64,000 nt of DNA, taken from positions 2,557,501 to 2,621,500 of the forward strand of contig CP102274.1 in assembly GCA_025149285.1 (NCBI GenBank). The letters run 5' to 3'. This document shows positions 1 to 8,662 of the stretch, piece by piece. Position 1 is the stretch's first letter, and each line of letters starts with the position of its first letter. The notes under the pieces were generated by a model that did not search any database, was not told the DNA's origin, and saw only the letters and a program-made list of their open reading frames with translations. Both the position numbers and the translations under genes were made by a program. This DNA is from Hungatella hathewayi (GTDB lineage: Bacteria > Bacillota > Clostridia > Lachnospirales > Lachnospiraceae).

Positions 1-1
1 T

Positions 2-1273
2 TCCGCCAGCCTTGTCTGCGGTTATGTGTATGCCAATGCGGGAGACGGCGAGTCCACCCAGGACCTGGTGTTCGGAGGGCAGAATCTGATTACAGAAAAT
101 GGAACGTGTCTGGCGGAGTCGAAACGGTTTGCCAACGAAACGATTTTTGCGGATATGGATATGGAGCGTTTAAATAATGAGAGAAGACGCCTTTCCACAT
201 ATCCGGTCCTGAATACCGGCTCATATGTTACGGTTGGATTTCATATAACAGAAGAGGAGTATGATCTGGAACGTCCCATCGATCCCATGCCGTTCGTTCC
301 GACGGATGAAGGTCAGAGAAACAGGCGCTGTGAGGAGATTCTGTCCATTCAGGCCATGGGGCTGAAGAAACGTCTTGCCCATACCGGCTGCAGCCACGCC
401 GTTATCGGCATTTCCGGAGGGCTGGATTCCACGCTGGCTCTGCTGGTGACGGTGCGGGCGTTTGATATGCTGAACATACCGAGACATCAGATTCATGCTG
501 TGACCATGCCGTGCTTTGGAACCACGGACCGGACGTATCAGAATGCCTGTCTGATGACGAAGAAGGTGGGGGCGGAGCTGACTGAGATCGATATCAGGGA
601 AGCCGTTACGGTTCATTTTCGTGACATCGGCCATGATATCAGCCATCACGATGTAACCTATGAAAATTCCCAGGCCAGAGAGCGGACGCAGGTCCTTATG
701 GATCTGGCAAACCGGTGGGGCGGCATGGTGGTGGGTACTGGCGATATGTCAGAGCTGGCGCTTGGATGGGCCACCTACAACGGAGACCACATGTCCATGT
801 ACGGGGTCAATGCGTCGGTTCCGAAGACGCTGGTTCGCCATCTGGTCCGCTATTACGCCGACACATGCGGGGAGGAAGAACTGAAAGCAGTGCTTTTAGA
901 CGTGCTGGATACCCCGGTGAGTCCGGAGCTTCTTCCGCCGAAGGAGGGCGAGATCGCCCAGAAGACGGAAGATCTGGTAGGCCCCTATGAGCTTCACGAT
1001 TTCTTCCTGTATCAGGTCCTGCGGTACGGTTACCGGCCGGCCAAGGTTTTCCGTCTGGCAAAAGCGGCTTTTGACGGCCAGTATGACGGAGAGACTGTTT
1101 TAAAGTGGCTGAAGGTATTTTACCGGAGATTTTTCAGTCAGCAGTTTAAGCGCTCCTGTCTGCCGGATGGCCCGAAGGTAGGCTCCGTCGCAGTATCACC
1201 GAGGGGCGACTTACGCATGCCGAGCGATGCCAGCAGCCGTCTGTGGCTGGAAGAACTGGAGGGATTGTCATGA
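2..1273 (+). CDS. nadE: Glutamine-dependent NAD+ synthase, 3' part (5' end outside window)
   Basis: Makes NAD+ from nicotinic acid adenine dinucleotide, ATP and glutamine-derived ammonia in the cytosol. The reading frame is open from base 2, so the N-terminal nitrilase-type glutaminase domain is mostly outside the window; what remains begins near the end of that domain. The ATP pyrophosphatase loop is visible as [13 protein letters not shown], followed by [12 protein letters not shown] and a [13 protein letters not shown] segment, all typical of the synthetase domain. The stop overlaps the next start by four bases (ATGA), so it is probably co-transcribed with the methyltransferase that follows. 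The true start cannot be seen; the GTG at 26 is an internal codon. Confidence 0.93.
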   Translation, partial: SASLVCGYVYANAGDGESTQDLVFGGQNLITENGTCLAESKRFANETIFADMDMERLNNERRRLSTYPVLNTGSYVTVGFHITEEEYDLERPIDPMPFVPTDEGQRNRRCEEILSIQAMGLKKRLAHTGCSHAVIGISGGLDSTLALLVTVRAFDMLNIPRHQIHAVTMPCFGTTDRTYQNACLMTKKVGAELTEIDIREAVTVHFRDIGHDISHHDVTYENSQARERTQVLMDLANRWGGMVVGTGDMSELALGWATYNGDHMSMYGVNASVPKTLVRHLVRYYADTCGEEELKAVLLDVLDTPVSPELLPPKEGEIAQKTEDLVGPYELHDFFLYQVLRYGYRPAKVFRLAKAAFDGQYDGETVLKWLKVFYRRFFSQQFKRSCLPDGPKVGSVAVSPRGDLRMPSDASSRLWLEELEGLS

Positions 1274-2049
1274 TTACGAGCAGTGCCAACGGAAAAGTGA
1301 AGCAGGTGATGAATCTGGCGAAGAAGGCGAAGGCCAGGAAAGAGACAGGTCTGTTTGTGGCGGAAGGTCTCCGCATGTTCAAAGAGATTCCCAGGGACAG
1401 GATCGACAGTCTGTTCGTGTCAGAAAGCTTCTTAAAGAATCCGGAGGGAAGGAAACTGATCGGCCCGCTTGCCTTTGAGGCGGTGGCGGATGACGTGTTT
1501 AAGACAATGTCTGACACCACCACGCCCCAGGGTGTGCTGGCGCTGGTGAAGCAGTATGCGTATACGATCGACGATATTCTGGACCGTCCGGGGCCGGCGC
1601 TTCTCATGATTCTGGATACGATTCAGGATCCCGGAAACCTGGGAACCATCCTGCGTGCCGGAGAAGGCGCAGGCATTACGGGAGTGATTATGAACGACAC
1701 CACCGCGGATATCTATAACCCCAAAGTAATCCGCTCCACCATGGGGTCCGTCTGCCGTGTACCCTTTGTTTATACCGCTGCTTTACCGCAGACTCTCGCA
1801 AACATAAAAAAACGCGGTGTCCGCCTATACGCGGCTCATTTAGAAGGCAGGAATAATTATGAGAAAGAAGATTATACTGTTGATACAGGGTTTTTAATTG
1901 GCAATGAGGCCAATGGCTTAAGCAGCGAAACAGCGTCTATGGCAGACGCGTATGTGAAGATTCCCATGATGGGAAAGGTAGAATCCTTAAACGCGGCGGT
2001 AGCGGCTTCCGTGCTGATGTTTGAGGCGGCGAGGCAGCGAAGAAATTAG
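1270..2049 (+). CDS. TrmH/SpoU-family RNA 2'-O-methyltransferase
   Basis: A SpoU-class SAM-dependent enzyme that methylates a ribose 2'-OH in rRNA or tRNA; the substrate is not decided by sequence. The N-terminal third (about residues 1-90) is the RNA-binding SpoU substrate-binding type domain. The C-terminal knot domain shows DPGNLGTILRAGEGAG, STMGSVCRVPF, LIGNEANGLSSE and a final KVESLNAAVAASVLMFE, the three SPOUT motifs. I chose the ATG at 1270, which overlaps the nadE stop as ATGA and gives [11 protein letters not shown], rather than a GTG 27 bases upstream. Length (259 aa) is normal. Most like the TrmH/RlmB-type proteins of Clostridia. Confidence 0.9.
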   Translation: MITSSANGKVKQVMNLAKKAKARKETGLFVAEGLRMFKEIPRDRIDSLFVSESFLKNPEGRKLIGPLAFEAVADDVFKTMSDTTTPQGVLALVKQYAYTIDDILDRPGPALLMILDTIQDPGNLGTILRAGEGAGITGVIMNDTTADIYNPKVIRSTMGSVCRVPFVYTAALPQTLANIKKRGVRLYAAHLEGRNNYEKEDYTVDTGFLIGNEANGLSSETASMADAYVKIPMMGKVESLNAAVAASVLMFEAARQRRN

Positions 2050-2058
2050 AAAATGCAG

Positions 2059-2363
2059 CCCGTCAGGTTACCGTTCACGCCCTGCCCGGTGCCCCGCCGC
2101 CCGCTCTGGCTCCTGCGCTTCCTCCGGTCCTTCCAGTTCCGGTTTCGGGCATAAGTACTTCTAAACGTGCAGAATTTTTCTAAAAACCAGGAGAAATCCC
2201 CAAACTCGCTGCGCTCAGACAGGTGGGGATTCCCCCTGAACGAAAAATTATGCGCGTTAAGAAGTGCTAATGCCCTGCAAAGTCACAGGAAGGACCGGAG
2301 GAAGCGCAGGAGCCAGAGCGGGCGGCGGGGCACCGGACAGGGCGTGAACGGTAACCCCGTCAG
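2059..2363. mobile_element. MITE-like hairpin element with 8-bp target duplication
   Basis: A 289-bp element (2067-2355) carries terminal inverted repeats of about 68 bp (2067-2134 and 2288-2355) with a single mismatch, starting GTTACCGTTCACGCC at each end. It is flanked directly on both sides by CCCGTCAG (2059-2066 and 2356-2363), as expected of a target-site duplication. The interior also pairs: 2149-2180 with 2241-2273, then 2188-2202 with 2224-2238, so either strand can fold into one giant hairpin. No transposase is encoded. An 8-bp duplication is usual for several IS families (IS66, ISL3, IS256 among them); the parent is not identified. It lies between the methyltransferase and nfeD. Confidence 0.85.
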
Positions 2364-2394
2364 AAAATTGTAAGGCATTTTTAGACGGTAATTG

Positions 2395-2423
2395 TTGAGA
2401 AATGTCTGAAAATATAGTATGAT
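2395..2423 (+). promoter_or_regulatory. Sigma-A promoter for nfeD-SPFH pair
   Basis: TTGAGA at 2395-2400 and TATGAT at 2418-2423 are separated by 17 bp. It starts just right of the MITE and about 65 bases before the chosen nfeD start. Confidence 0.7.
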
Positions 2424-2488
2424 TAGTGCAAATGAAAGATATGCTTGGCAGCTTTGCCTATGACTGGCTCAGGAAGGGGATTGATAAG

Positions 2489-2929
2489 ATGGCAGCTATC
2501 TATTGGCTTATAGGCTTCGTAGTATTACTTGGCATTGAGGCCGCAACTATGGCTCTGACAACCATTTGGTTTGCAGGGGGCGCGCTGGCGGCGTTCATAC
2601 TGGCACTTTTGGGTGCAGGTGTGGAAGTTCAGCTGGCGGTGTTTGTAATTGTTTCATTTGCACTGCTGTTCTTCACAAGACCGTTTGCCTTAAAGTATGT
2701 TAACCGGAATACCGTGAAAACCAATTCGGAAAGTCTGATTGGAAAACATGCGAAGGTTACAGCCGAGGTGAACAACATGGAAGGAACGGGTGCAGCTGTT
2801 TTGAACGGGCAGGAGTGGACGGCAAGAGCCGAGGATGACGGGAACATATATTCCGTCGGTACGCTCGTGGAAGTAAAGGACATCAGAGGAGTAAAACTAA
2901 TTGTGAGCGAGACTCAGGAGGAAATGTAG
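2489..2929 (+). CDS. NfeD-family membrane protein
   Basis: Short-form NfeD, a membrane protein with a C-terminal OB-fold that partners with SPFH/flotillin-type proteins in membrane organisation. Three or four hydrophobic segments occupy about residues 3-75 of the chosen product (IYWLIGFVVLLGIEA onwards), then a soluble domain with SLIGKHAKVTAEV and LVEVKDIRGVKLIV, typical of the NfeD OB domain. I chose ATG 2489 because AGGAAGGGGA lies 8 bases upstream; a GTG at 2426 would add 21 residues and lacks a site. One base separates its stop from the next ATG, which supports an operon with the SPFH gene. Confidence 0.85.
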   Translation: MAAIYWLIGFVVLLGIEAATMALTTIWFAGGALAAFILALLGAGVEVQLAVFVIVSFALLFFTRPFALKYVNRNTVKTNSESLIGKHAKVTAEVNNMEGTGAAVLNGQEWTARAEDDGNIYSVGTLVEVKDIRGVKLIVSETQEEM

Positions 2930-2930
2930 T

Positions 2931-3860
2931 ATGGGAGCTTTTTTTGCAGTAATTATAGTACTGATTATTATTCTGGCACTGCTTGCGTCATGTATCAGGA
3001 TTGTACCGCAGGCACAGGCTCTGGTTGTGGAACGTTTGGGAGCTTATCTGGGAACATGGTCCGTAGGTGTTCATATCAAGATGCCGATTCTCGACCGCGT
3101 GGCAAAGCGTGTGAACTTAAAGGAGCAGGTGGCTGATTTCCCGCCGCAGCCGGTTATCACAAAGGATAACGTTACCATGAGAATCGACACAGTCGTCTTC
3201 TTCCAGATTACAGATCCGAAGCTTTATGCTTACGGTGTGGAGAATCCGCTGATGGCGATCGAGAACTTAACGGCAACCACTCTTCGTAACATCATCGGTG
3301 ATCTGGAACTCGACCAGACACTGACCTCCAGAGAGACGATTAATGCAAAGATGAGAGAATCCCTCGATATCGCCACCGACCCGTGGGGCATCAAGGTTAA
3401 CCGTGTGGAACTGAAGAACATCATGCCTCCGGCAGCGATTCAGGATGCCATGGAGAAGCAGATGAAGGCAGAGCGTGAGCGCCGTGAGTCCATCCTTCGT
3501 GCAGAAGGTGAGAAGAAATCTACCATTCTGGTTGCAGAAGGTAAGAAGGAATCCGCCATTCTGGATGCCGAGGCTGAGAAGCAGGCAGCGATTCTTCACG
3601 CTGAGGCTGAGAAGGAGAAGAGAATCCGTGAGGCGGAAGGTCAGGCTGAGGCTATCTTAAAGGTTCAGAAGGCAAACGCAGACGGTATCCGAATGATTAA
3701 GGAAGCGGGAGCCGATCAGGCAGTTCTGACGATCAAGAGCTTAGAGGCCCTTAAGACAGTGGCCGACGGCAAAGCAACGAAGATTATTATCCCGTCCGAG
3801 ATTCAGGGACTGGCAGGACTTGTATCCTCCATCACTGAGATCCCGAAGGATCCCAAATAG
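2931..3860 (+). CDS. SPFH/Band 7 (stomatin/QmcA-like) membrane protein
   Basis: A membrane-anchored scaffold of the stomatin/prohibitin superfamily, thought to form ring assemblies in the membrane with its NfeD partner. Residues 3-22 form one N-terminal transmembrane segment. The Band 7 domain follows (IVPQAQALVVERLGAYLGTW, NVTMRIDTVVFFQITDPKL, about residues 25-180). Then comes a long charged Ala/Glu/Lys coiled coil (about 180-250, repeated AEGEKKS / AEAEKQA units), then a hydrophobic C-terminal tail. 309 aa is normal for QmcA-type proteins. The gene sits directly after nfeD, the classical pairing. A hairpin terminator follows. Confidence 0.9.
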   Translation: MGAFFAVIIVLIIILALLASCIRIVPQAQALVVERLGAYLGTWSVGVHIKMPILDRVAKRVNLKEQVADFPPQPVITKDNVTMRIDTVVFFQITDPKLYAYGVENPLMAIENLTATTLRNIIGDLELDQTLTSRETINAKMRESLDIATDPWGIKVNRVELKNIMPPAAIQDAMEKQMKAERERRESILRAEGEKKSTILVAEGKKESAILDAEAEKQAAILHAEAEKEKRIREAEGQAEAILKVQKANADGIRMIKEAGADQAVLTIKSLEALKTVADGKATKIIIPSEIQGLAGLVSSITEIPKDPK

Positions 3861-3885
3861 GAACGTGAAAGGTAATTAGAGAATT

Positions 3886-3922
3886 CGCAGCAGGGGGCAC
3901 CGGCTCTCATGCTGCGATTTTT
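3886..3922 (+). terminator. Rho-independent terminator after SPFH gene
   Basis: CGCAGCA (3886-3892) pairs with TGCTGCG (3910-3916), followed by ATTTTTC. The loop is 17 bases, so strength is moderate. Confidence 0.6.
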
Positions 3923-3951
3923 CAATGCAGGTATCCCGTTAGGAGGCGTGA

Positions 3952-5106
3952 ATGGAGTTAAAGCTGGATTTGACCAGAGAATACGGTATCGTTTTAGAGG
4001 GCGGAGGAGCCAAGGGAGCCTATCAGATCGGCGCCTGGAAGGCGCTCCGGGAGGCCGGGATCCGCATCAAAGGGATCGCAGGCGCCTCTGTCGGTTCGCT
4101 GAACGGCGCGCTGATCTGTATGGACGATTTAGAAAAGGCGGAAGAAATCTGGAAAAACATCGAGTATTCCAGGGTGATGGATGTCAGTGACGAGACCATA
4201 AAGGCATTAAAGCGGAAAGACTTCAAGGCGCTTAATATGCAGGAAATCTTAAACAGCGGAGTTCAGTTTATCAAGGATGGCGGCTTCGATGTGACGCCTC
4301 TTAAGAATCTGATCGCTGAGGTGGTGGGCGATGAATCGCGTATCAGGGAATCGGACCGTGAACTCTTTGCCGTGACGTATTCCGTGTCCGAGCACAGGGA
4401 GCTGGCTGTGGATGTGAGAAAAGGGGAAGAGGGTTCGGTGAAGGATATGCTGCTGGCCAGCGCTTATTTTATGGCGTTTAAGAATGAAAAGCTGGGCGGC
4501 AAGCGTTACCGGGATGGCGGCGGCTTAAACAACGTTCCTCTGGGGGTTCTGCTGGATAAGGGCTATGAGGATATTATCGTGATCCGCATCTATGGCTGGG
4601 GCTTTGACAGCGAAAAGGTGACGAAGATTCCGGAGGGCGTCAATGTGTATCATATTGCTCCCCGCCAGGATCTGGGGGGCATACTGGAATTCGACAAAAA
4701 GCAGAGCAGAAAAAACATGACTTTGGGGTATTATGACGCGAAAAGGTTCTTATATGGACTTGCGGGGCGTATATATTATATTGATGCACCAGGTTCCGAG
4801 CCTTACTACTTTGATAAGATGATGTCGGAACTAGAGCTTTTAAAGATTTATGTCGAAGAAGACCTGGATCAGGAGACCAGGGAGAGCTTAAACGGTTACC
4901 GGATGTTTACAGAGACCCTGTTTCCTCGTATGGCCGAAGAGTTTAAGCTGAAAGAGGACTGGAACTACCGGGATTTATATATAGCGATTCTGGAGGATTT
5001 AGCGAAGCGGCTTAAGATCAACCGGTTTCAGATTTATACGGTGGACCGCCTGATCGGAAAAATAATGATGAAGCTGCACTCTCTTGACAGCCGGATTCCA
5101 TTATAG
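3952..5106 (+). CDS. Patatin-like phospholipase
   Basis: A predicted cytosolic or membrane-associated acyl hydrolase of the patatin/RssA class. The oxyanion loop GGGAKGAYQIG lies at about residues 13-23, the nucleophile elbow GASVGS at about 44-49, and the catalytic aspartate in the RDGGGLNNVPL segment at about 187. The Ser/Asp dyad is therefore complete. The C-terminal half (about residues 230-384) is unlike short RssA proteins and may be an extra helical domain. The start ATG has GGAGG about 6 bases upstream. It appears to be a single-gene unit, between a terminator and the argF promoter. Substrate unknown. Confidence 0.88.
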   Translation: MELKLDLTREYGIVLEGGGAKGAYQIGAWKALREAGIRIKGIAGASVGSLNGALICMDDLEKAEEIWKNIEYSRVMDVSDETIKALKRKDFKALNMQEILNSGVQFIKDGGFDVTPLKNLIAEVVGDESRIRESDRELFAVTYSVSEHRELAVDVRKGEEGSVKDMLLASAYFMAFKNEKLGGKRYRDGGGLNNVPLGVLLDKGYEDIIVIRIYGWGFDSEKVTKIPEGVNVYHIAPRQDLGGILEFDKKQSRKNMTLGYYDAKRFLYGLAGRIYYIDAPGSEPYYFDKMMSELELLKIYVEEDLDQETRESLNGYRMFTETLFPRMAEEFKLKEDWNYRDLYIAILEDLAKRLKINRFQIYTVDRLIGKIMMKLHSLDSRIPL

Positions 5107-5165
5107 TAATGTAATAGGAAGAAAAGACGTTTCATACGTTAAATATCGGATTCATGAAAAAAAGA

Positions 5166-5194
5166 TTGCATGTTTATGCATAATATACTATAAT
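5166..5194 (+). promoter_or_regulatory. Strong sigma-A promoter for argF
   Basis: TTGCAT (5166-5171), 17 bp, TATAAT (5189-5194). The overlapping TGCATGTTTATGCATA is a partial inverted repeat that could be an ArgR-type operator, but the match to an ARG box is weak. Confidence 0.75.
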
Positions 5195-5230
5195 GGTGTA
5201 TAAAAATACAAAAAGAAAAGTGGAGGATGC

Positions 5231-6169
5231 ATGATGAATCTGAAAGGAAGAAGTTTTATTACATTAAAAGACTATACACCGGAGGAGATCAATTACCTGC
5301 TGGATCTTGCCGCGGATTTAAAGGCTAAGAAAAAAAGCGGAGTAACCGGAAGCTCCCTGAAAGGAAAGAATATCGCTCTGATCTTTGAAAAGCCATCGAC
5401 ACGTACCAGGTGTTCTTTCGTCGTGGCAGCGGTGGATGAAGGGGCTCATCCTGAGTATCTGGGCAAGGATGACATTCAGCTGGGGCACAAGGAGAGTGTG
5501 GAAGACACGGCGCGCGTGCTGGGAAGAATCTTTGACGGTATCGAATTCCGCGGATTCAAGCATAAAACGGTGGAAGATCTGGCGAAATACGCCGGCGTGC
5601 CGGTGTGGAACGGTTTGACGGACGATTACCACCCGACCCAGATCCTGGCGGACTTACTTACCATGAAGGAACATTTCGGTTACTTAAAGGGGCTGAACTT
5701 TGTCTACGCAGGCGACGGACGCAATAACATGGCCAACAGCCTGATGATCGGTATGAGCAAGATGGGCGTCAACTTTACGATCCTGGCTCCGAAGTGCTTA
5801 TGGCCGAAGGACGAGCTGGTTACCCTGTGCCGCGGATATGCCGGTGAGAGCGGAAGCAGTGTCACCCTGACTGAGAACGTGGATGACGTAAAGGGGGCTG
5901 ATACGATCTATACCGACGTATGGTGCTCCATGGGAGAGGAAGACAAGGCAGCCGAGCGTGTGGCGCTTTTAAAGCCTTACCAGGTGAATGCAGCGCTGAT
6001 GGAGAAGACGGAAAAGGATACCACCATCTTCATGCACTGTCTCCCGGCAGTGAAGGGCAATGAGGTAACGGAAGATGTGTTCGAATCAAAGGCCTCCGTG
6101 GTATTCGATGAAGCAGAGAACAGAATGCATACCATCAAGGCAGTGATGGTGGCGACATTAGGAGAATAG
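5231..6169 (+). CDS. argF: Ornithine carbamoyltransferase
   Basis: Transfers the carbamoyl group from carbamoyl phosphate to ornithine, giving citrulline in arginine synthesis (or the reverse in arginine breakdown). The carbamoyl-phosphate loop is seen as [10 protein letters not shown] at about residues 56-65, the HPTQ-type motif as [10 protein letters not shown] at about 136, the ornithine-binding region around SMGEE (about 238), and HCLPA at about 270. Length 312 aa is normal. Two ATGs in tandem (5231 and 5234) are possible starts; GGAGG lies just upstream. No other arginine gene is adjacent, so it is probably a stand-alone biosynthetic gene, or serves ADI-type catabolism. Confidence 0.96.
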   Translation: MMNLKGRSFITLKDYTPEEINYLLDLAADLKAKKKSGVTGSSLKGKNIALIFEKPSTRTRCSFVVAAVDEGAHPEYLGKDDIQLGHKESVEDTARVLGRIFDGIEFRGFKHKTVEDLAKYAGVPVWNGLTDDYHPTQILADLLTMKEHFGYLKGLNFVYAGDGRNNMANSLMIGMSKMGVNFTILAPKCLWPKDELVTLCRGYAGESGSSVTLTENVDDVKGADTIYTDVWCSMGEEDKAAERVALLKPYQVNAALMEKTEKDTTIFMHCLPAVKGNEVTEDVFESKASVVFDEAENRMHTIKAVMVATLGE

Positions 6170-6172
6170 AAC

Positions 6173-6481
6173 ATGTATATACAGGAACGAAGCAGAAACC
6201 CGAGAAACTTATCCATGATGCTGGATGCGGCCCATATTATTATAGGAATCCTGATCGTCGTGCTGGCGGTCATCTCATTTTTGAACCCGGAGGACCATAT
6301 GCTGCTGTTTCCGGTCATTTTCCTCCTCGCGGCGTCACTCAATATCATGAATGCGGTCTTTAAGATCCGTATGAGCGGCCGCGAAAAGAAGAAAAAGGCC
6401 TCGGGCATACTGGTTCTCCTGTTTGGAATTGTACTGCTGGCCCTTGCAGTGATCAGTGCAGTCAGCATCTGGTGGGGGTGA
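6173..6481 (+). CDS. Small three-helix membrane protein, function unknown
   Basis: I do not recognise the function. The 102-aa product has an Arg-rich N-terminus, hydrophobic segments at about residues 20-37 and 44-62, a very basic loop (SGREKKKKASG, about 68-78) and a third segment at about 79-98. By the positive-inside rule the loop is cytoplasmic. It starts three bases after the argF stop and overlaps the frame of birA upstream sequence, so it belongs to the argF-birA-mutY run. It looks like a conserved small membrane protein of Clostridia. Confidence 0.65.
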   Translation: MYIQERSRNPRNLSMMLDAAHIIIGILIVVLAVISFLNPEDHMLLFPVIFLLAASLNIMNAVFKIRMSGREKKKKASGILVLLFGIVLLALAVISAVSIWWG

Positions 6482-6486
6482 GCGCG

Positions 6487-7464
6487 GTGAAGACAGAGAT
6501 TTTGAAACTACTAAAGGAAGAGTCCGGATTTGTATCCGGACAGGAGCTGTGCGACCGGTTTGGCGTGTCCAGAACGGCCGTGTGGAAGGCCATTGGCCAG
6601 CTGAAGGAAGAAGGGTTTCAGATTGAGGCGGTACGCAACAAAGGGTACCGTCTCTTAAGCAGCGATGACGTGATTACGGAAGCCGAGCTTATGAGCTGCA
6701 TGGAAGGCGGACTGGTCAGGAAGATTGTCTATTATGAAGAGACCGATTCTACCAATATACGCGCAAGAAAGCTGGCGGAGGAAGGTGCTCCGGATGGAAC
6801 CCTGGTGGTCACGGATTTTCAGAATGCAGGCCGGGGCAGAAGGGGGCGGATGTGGGTATCCCCTTCCGGAACGGGTGTCTTTATGAGCCTGATCTTAAGG
6901 CCGGATATTCTTCCCTCGTCGGCCTCCATGCTGACCCTGGTGGCAGCGCTGGCCGTCCATGACGGTATTAAAGAGACGACCGGGCTTGACACCGTTATCA
7001 AATGGCCGAATGATATCGTGGGAGACGGCAGAAAGCTTTGTGGTATTCTGACGGAGATGAGCGCTGAGCTGGAAGGAATCCATTACGTGGTCACCGGCAT
7101 TGGCATCAATGCCAATATGACGGAGTTTCCGGAGGAAGCAGGGGAGGTGGCTTCCTCCCTGCGTATCCTGACCGGAAGCCCGGTGCGGCGCAGCAGGCTG
7201 ATTGCCTCTGTGATGAAGGCGTATGAGGGTTACTATAAAAAATTCAGGGAATGCGGCAGTTTAGCCAGCCTCATGGATGTATATAATGAACATATGGCGA
7301 ATCTCGGAAGAGAAGTGAAGGTTCTGGATCCCGCGGGCACCTATACAGGCAAAGCGCTGGGAATCGATGAGAAAGGCGAGCTTATCGTCGAGAAAGCCGA
7401 TGGAAAGGTAATCCGTGTGGTCTCCGGAGAGGTTTCTGTCCGGGGAATTTATGGATATGTATAA
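6487..7464 (+). CDS. birA: Biotin-[acetyl-CoA-carboxylase] ligase with DNA-binding domain
   Basis: Bifunctional BirA: activates biotin with ATP, transfers it to the biotin carboxyl carrier protein, and represses biotin genes. The N-terminal winged helix is present (QELCDRFGVSRTAVWKAI, about residues 17-36 of the chosen product). The ligase domain shows the biotin/ATP loop GRGRRGRMWVSP at about 115-126, TVIKWPNDIVGDGRKLCG at about 170-187, and a C-terminal SH3-like domain ending VSGEVSVRG. The GTG at 6487 follows GGTGGGGGTG by 6 bases and gives MKTEILKLLKEE; other GTGs at 6472 and 6478 are possible. Confidence 0.93.
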   Translation: MKTEILKLLKEESGFVSGQELCDRFGVSRTAVWKAIGQLKEEGFQIEAVRNKGYRLLSSDDVITEAELMSCMEGGLVRKIVYYEETDSTNIRARKLAEEGAPDGTLVVTDFQNAGRGRRGRMWVSPSGTGVFMSLILRPDILPSSASMLTLVAALAVHDGIKETTGLDTVIKWPNDIVGDGRKLCGILTEMSAELEGIHYVVTGIGINANMTEFPEEAGEVASSLRILTGSPVRRSRLIASVMKAYEGYYKKFRECGSLASLMDVYNEHMANLGREVKVLDPAGTYTGKALGIDEKGELIVEKADGKVIRVVSGEVSVRGIYGYV

Positions 7465-7466
7465 GT

Positions 7467-8561
7467 ATGAATAATTATTCTTTTTATGATCAACTGCAGA
7501 CGCTGGAACCGAAGAAGGATGAATTTTCGAAGGAAGAGCGTCTGAGGGCCATGGAGAAGCCGCTGCTATCCTGGTACAAAGGCCATGCGAGAATTCTTCC
7601 GTGGCGGGAAAATCCGGAGCCATACCGTGTGTGGATTTCGGAGATCATGCTGCAGCAGACAAGGGTGGAAGCCGTAAAACCGTATTTTGAGCGGTTTATG
7701 GAGGCGCTTCCCGATACGGCGGCGCTGGCCGCTGTGTCTGAGGACAGGCTCTTTAAGCTGTGGGAAGGGCTTGGCTATTACAATCGGGCAAGAAACTTAA
7801 AAAAAGCGGCAGGCGTAGTGATGGAGCAGTATGGGGGCGTGCTTCCCGCTTCCTGGGAAGAACTGAAAAAACTTCCGGGGATCGGTTCCTATACGGCCGG
7901 AGCCATCGCTTCCATTGCCTATGGGATTCCCGTGCCCGCCGTGGACGGCAACGTTCTGCGTGTCATATCCCGCGTGACGGGGAGCAGGGAAGATATCTTA
8001 AAGCAGTCGGTTAAGAAACAGATGGAGGACCTGCTTCTCGGCGTCATGCCCCGGGAGGGGGCAGGAAACTATAATCAGGCGCTGATTGAGATCGGAGCCA
8101 TCGTCTGTGTTCCTAACGGGGAGCCGCTTTGCAGGGAATGCCCCATGGCGTCCGTATGTGTTGCGAGACGTGACGGACTCACAAAGGAGATTCCTGTAAA
8201 AACGCCGAAGAAAGCCAGAAGGATTGAGAAGAAGACGATACTTGTTCTGGACTGGAAAGGGCGCACGGCGATCCGGAAGCGGGAGGACAGCGGCCTTTTG
8301 GCGTCCCTCTATGAGTTTCCCAACGAGGATGGGTGGCTGGAGGAGGAGGCGCTTGCTGAAACGTACCGTGTACCGCTGACGGCGGTCCGGTGTCTGCCGG
8401 AGGCAAAGCATATTTTCAGCCATGTAGAGTGGCACATGAGGGGATTCGCCGTTGAACTGCAGGAAAAACCGGCAGGAGATTACCTGTGGGTGACTCCGGA
8501 AGAGATCAGGGAGACGTACTCACTGCCCGGGGCGTTTAAGGTGTATACTATGAGCACTTGA
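7467..8561 (+). CDS. mutY: A/G-specific adenine DNA glycosylase
   Basis: Removes adenine mispaired with 8-oxoguanine. The LPWR segment and catalytic Glu in SEIMLQQTRVEAV lie at about residues 52-65, the helix-hairpin-helix LPGIGSYTAGAI at about 136-147, and the catalytic Asp in AVDGNVLRVISR at about 157. The 4Fe-4S cysteines occur as C-x7-C-x2-C-x5-C; the usual first gap is six residues, so this cluster loop is one residue longer. A C-terminal NUDIX-like 8-oxoG recognition domain follows. The ATG at 7467 is two bases after birA; a start at the internal ATG giving MEKPLLSWY is an alternative. The last codons run into a tandem repeat. Confidence 0.93.
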   Translation: MNNYSFYDQLQTLEPKKDEFSKEERLRAMEKPLLSWYKGHARILPWRENPEPYRVWISEIMLQQTRVEAVKPYFERFMEALPDTAALAAVSEDRLFKLWEGLGYYNRARNLKKAAGVVMEQYGGVLPASWEELKKLPGIGSYTAGAIASIAYGIPVPAVDGNVLRVISRVTGSREDILKQSVKKQMEDLLLGVMPREGAGNYNQALIEIGAIVCVPNGEPLCRECPMASVCVARRDGLTKEIPVKTPKKARRIEKKTILVLDWKGRTAIRKREDSGLLASLYEFPNEDGWLEEEALAETYRVPLTAVRCLPEAKHIFSHVEWHMRGFAVELQEKPAGDYLWVTPEEIRETYSLPGAFKVYTMST

Positions 8562-8632
8562 TGAGGTAGTTTACGAATCTAGTGCGAGTCATACCTGAGC
8601 ACTTGGTGAGGTAGTTTACGAACTTAGTGCGA
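8551..8632. repeat. Two tandem 37-bp repeats, period 45
   Basis: TGAGCACTTGRTGAGGTAGT... occurs at 8551-8587 and again at 8596-8632 with three differences. Each unit begins GAGCACT and ends AGTGC, so each can form a short hairpin. Related GTATACTA/CATACC segments flank the units. The first unit provides the last codons and stop of mutY; the second lies just upstream of the lipid kinase start. Confidence 0.85.
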
Positions 8633-8662
8633 ATGGTATACTATGATGATAAGGTGAGAATA

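Noticed and set aside
5166..5194. ArgR operator at the argF promoter
   Set aside because: The inverted repeat is short and matches the ARG box poorly; left as a note with the promoter.
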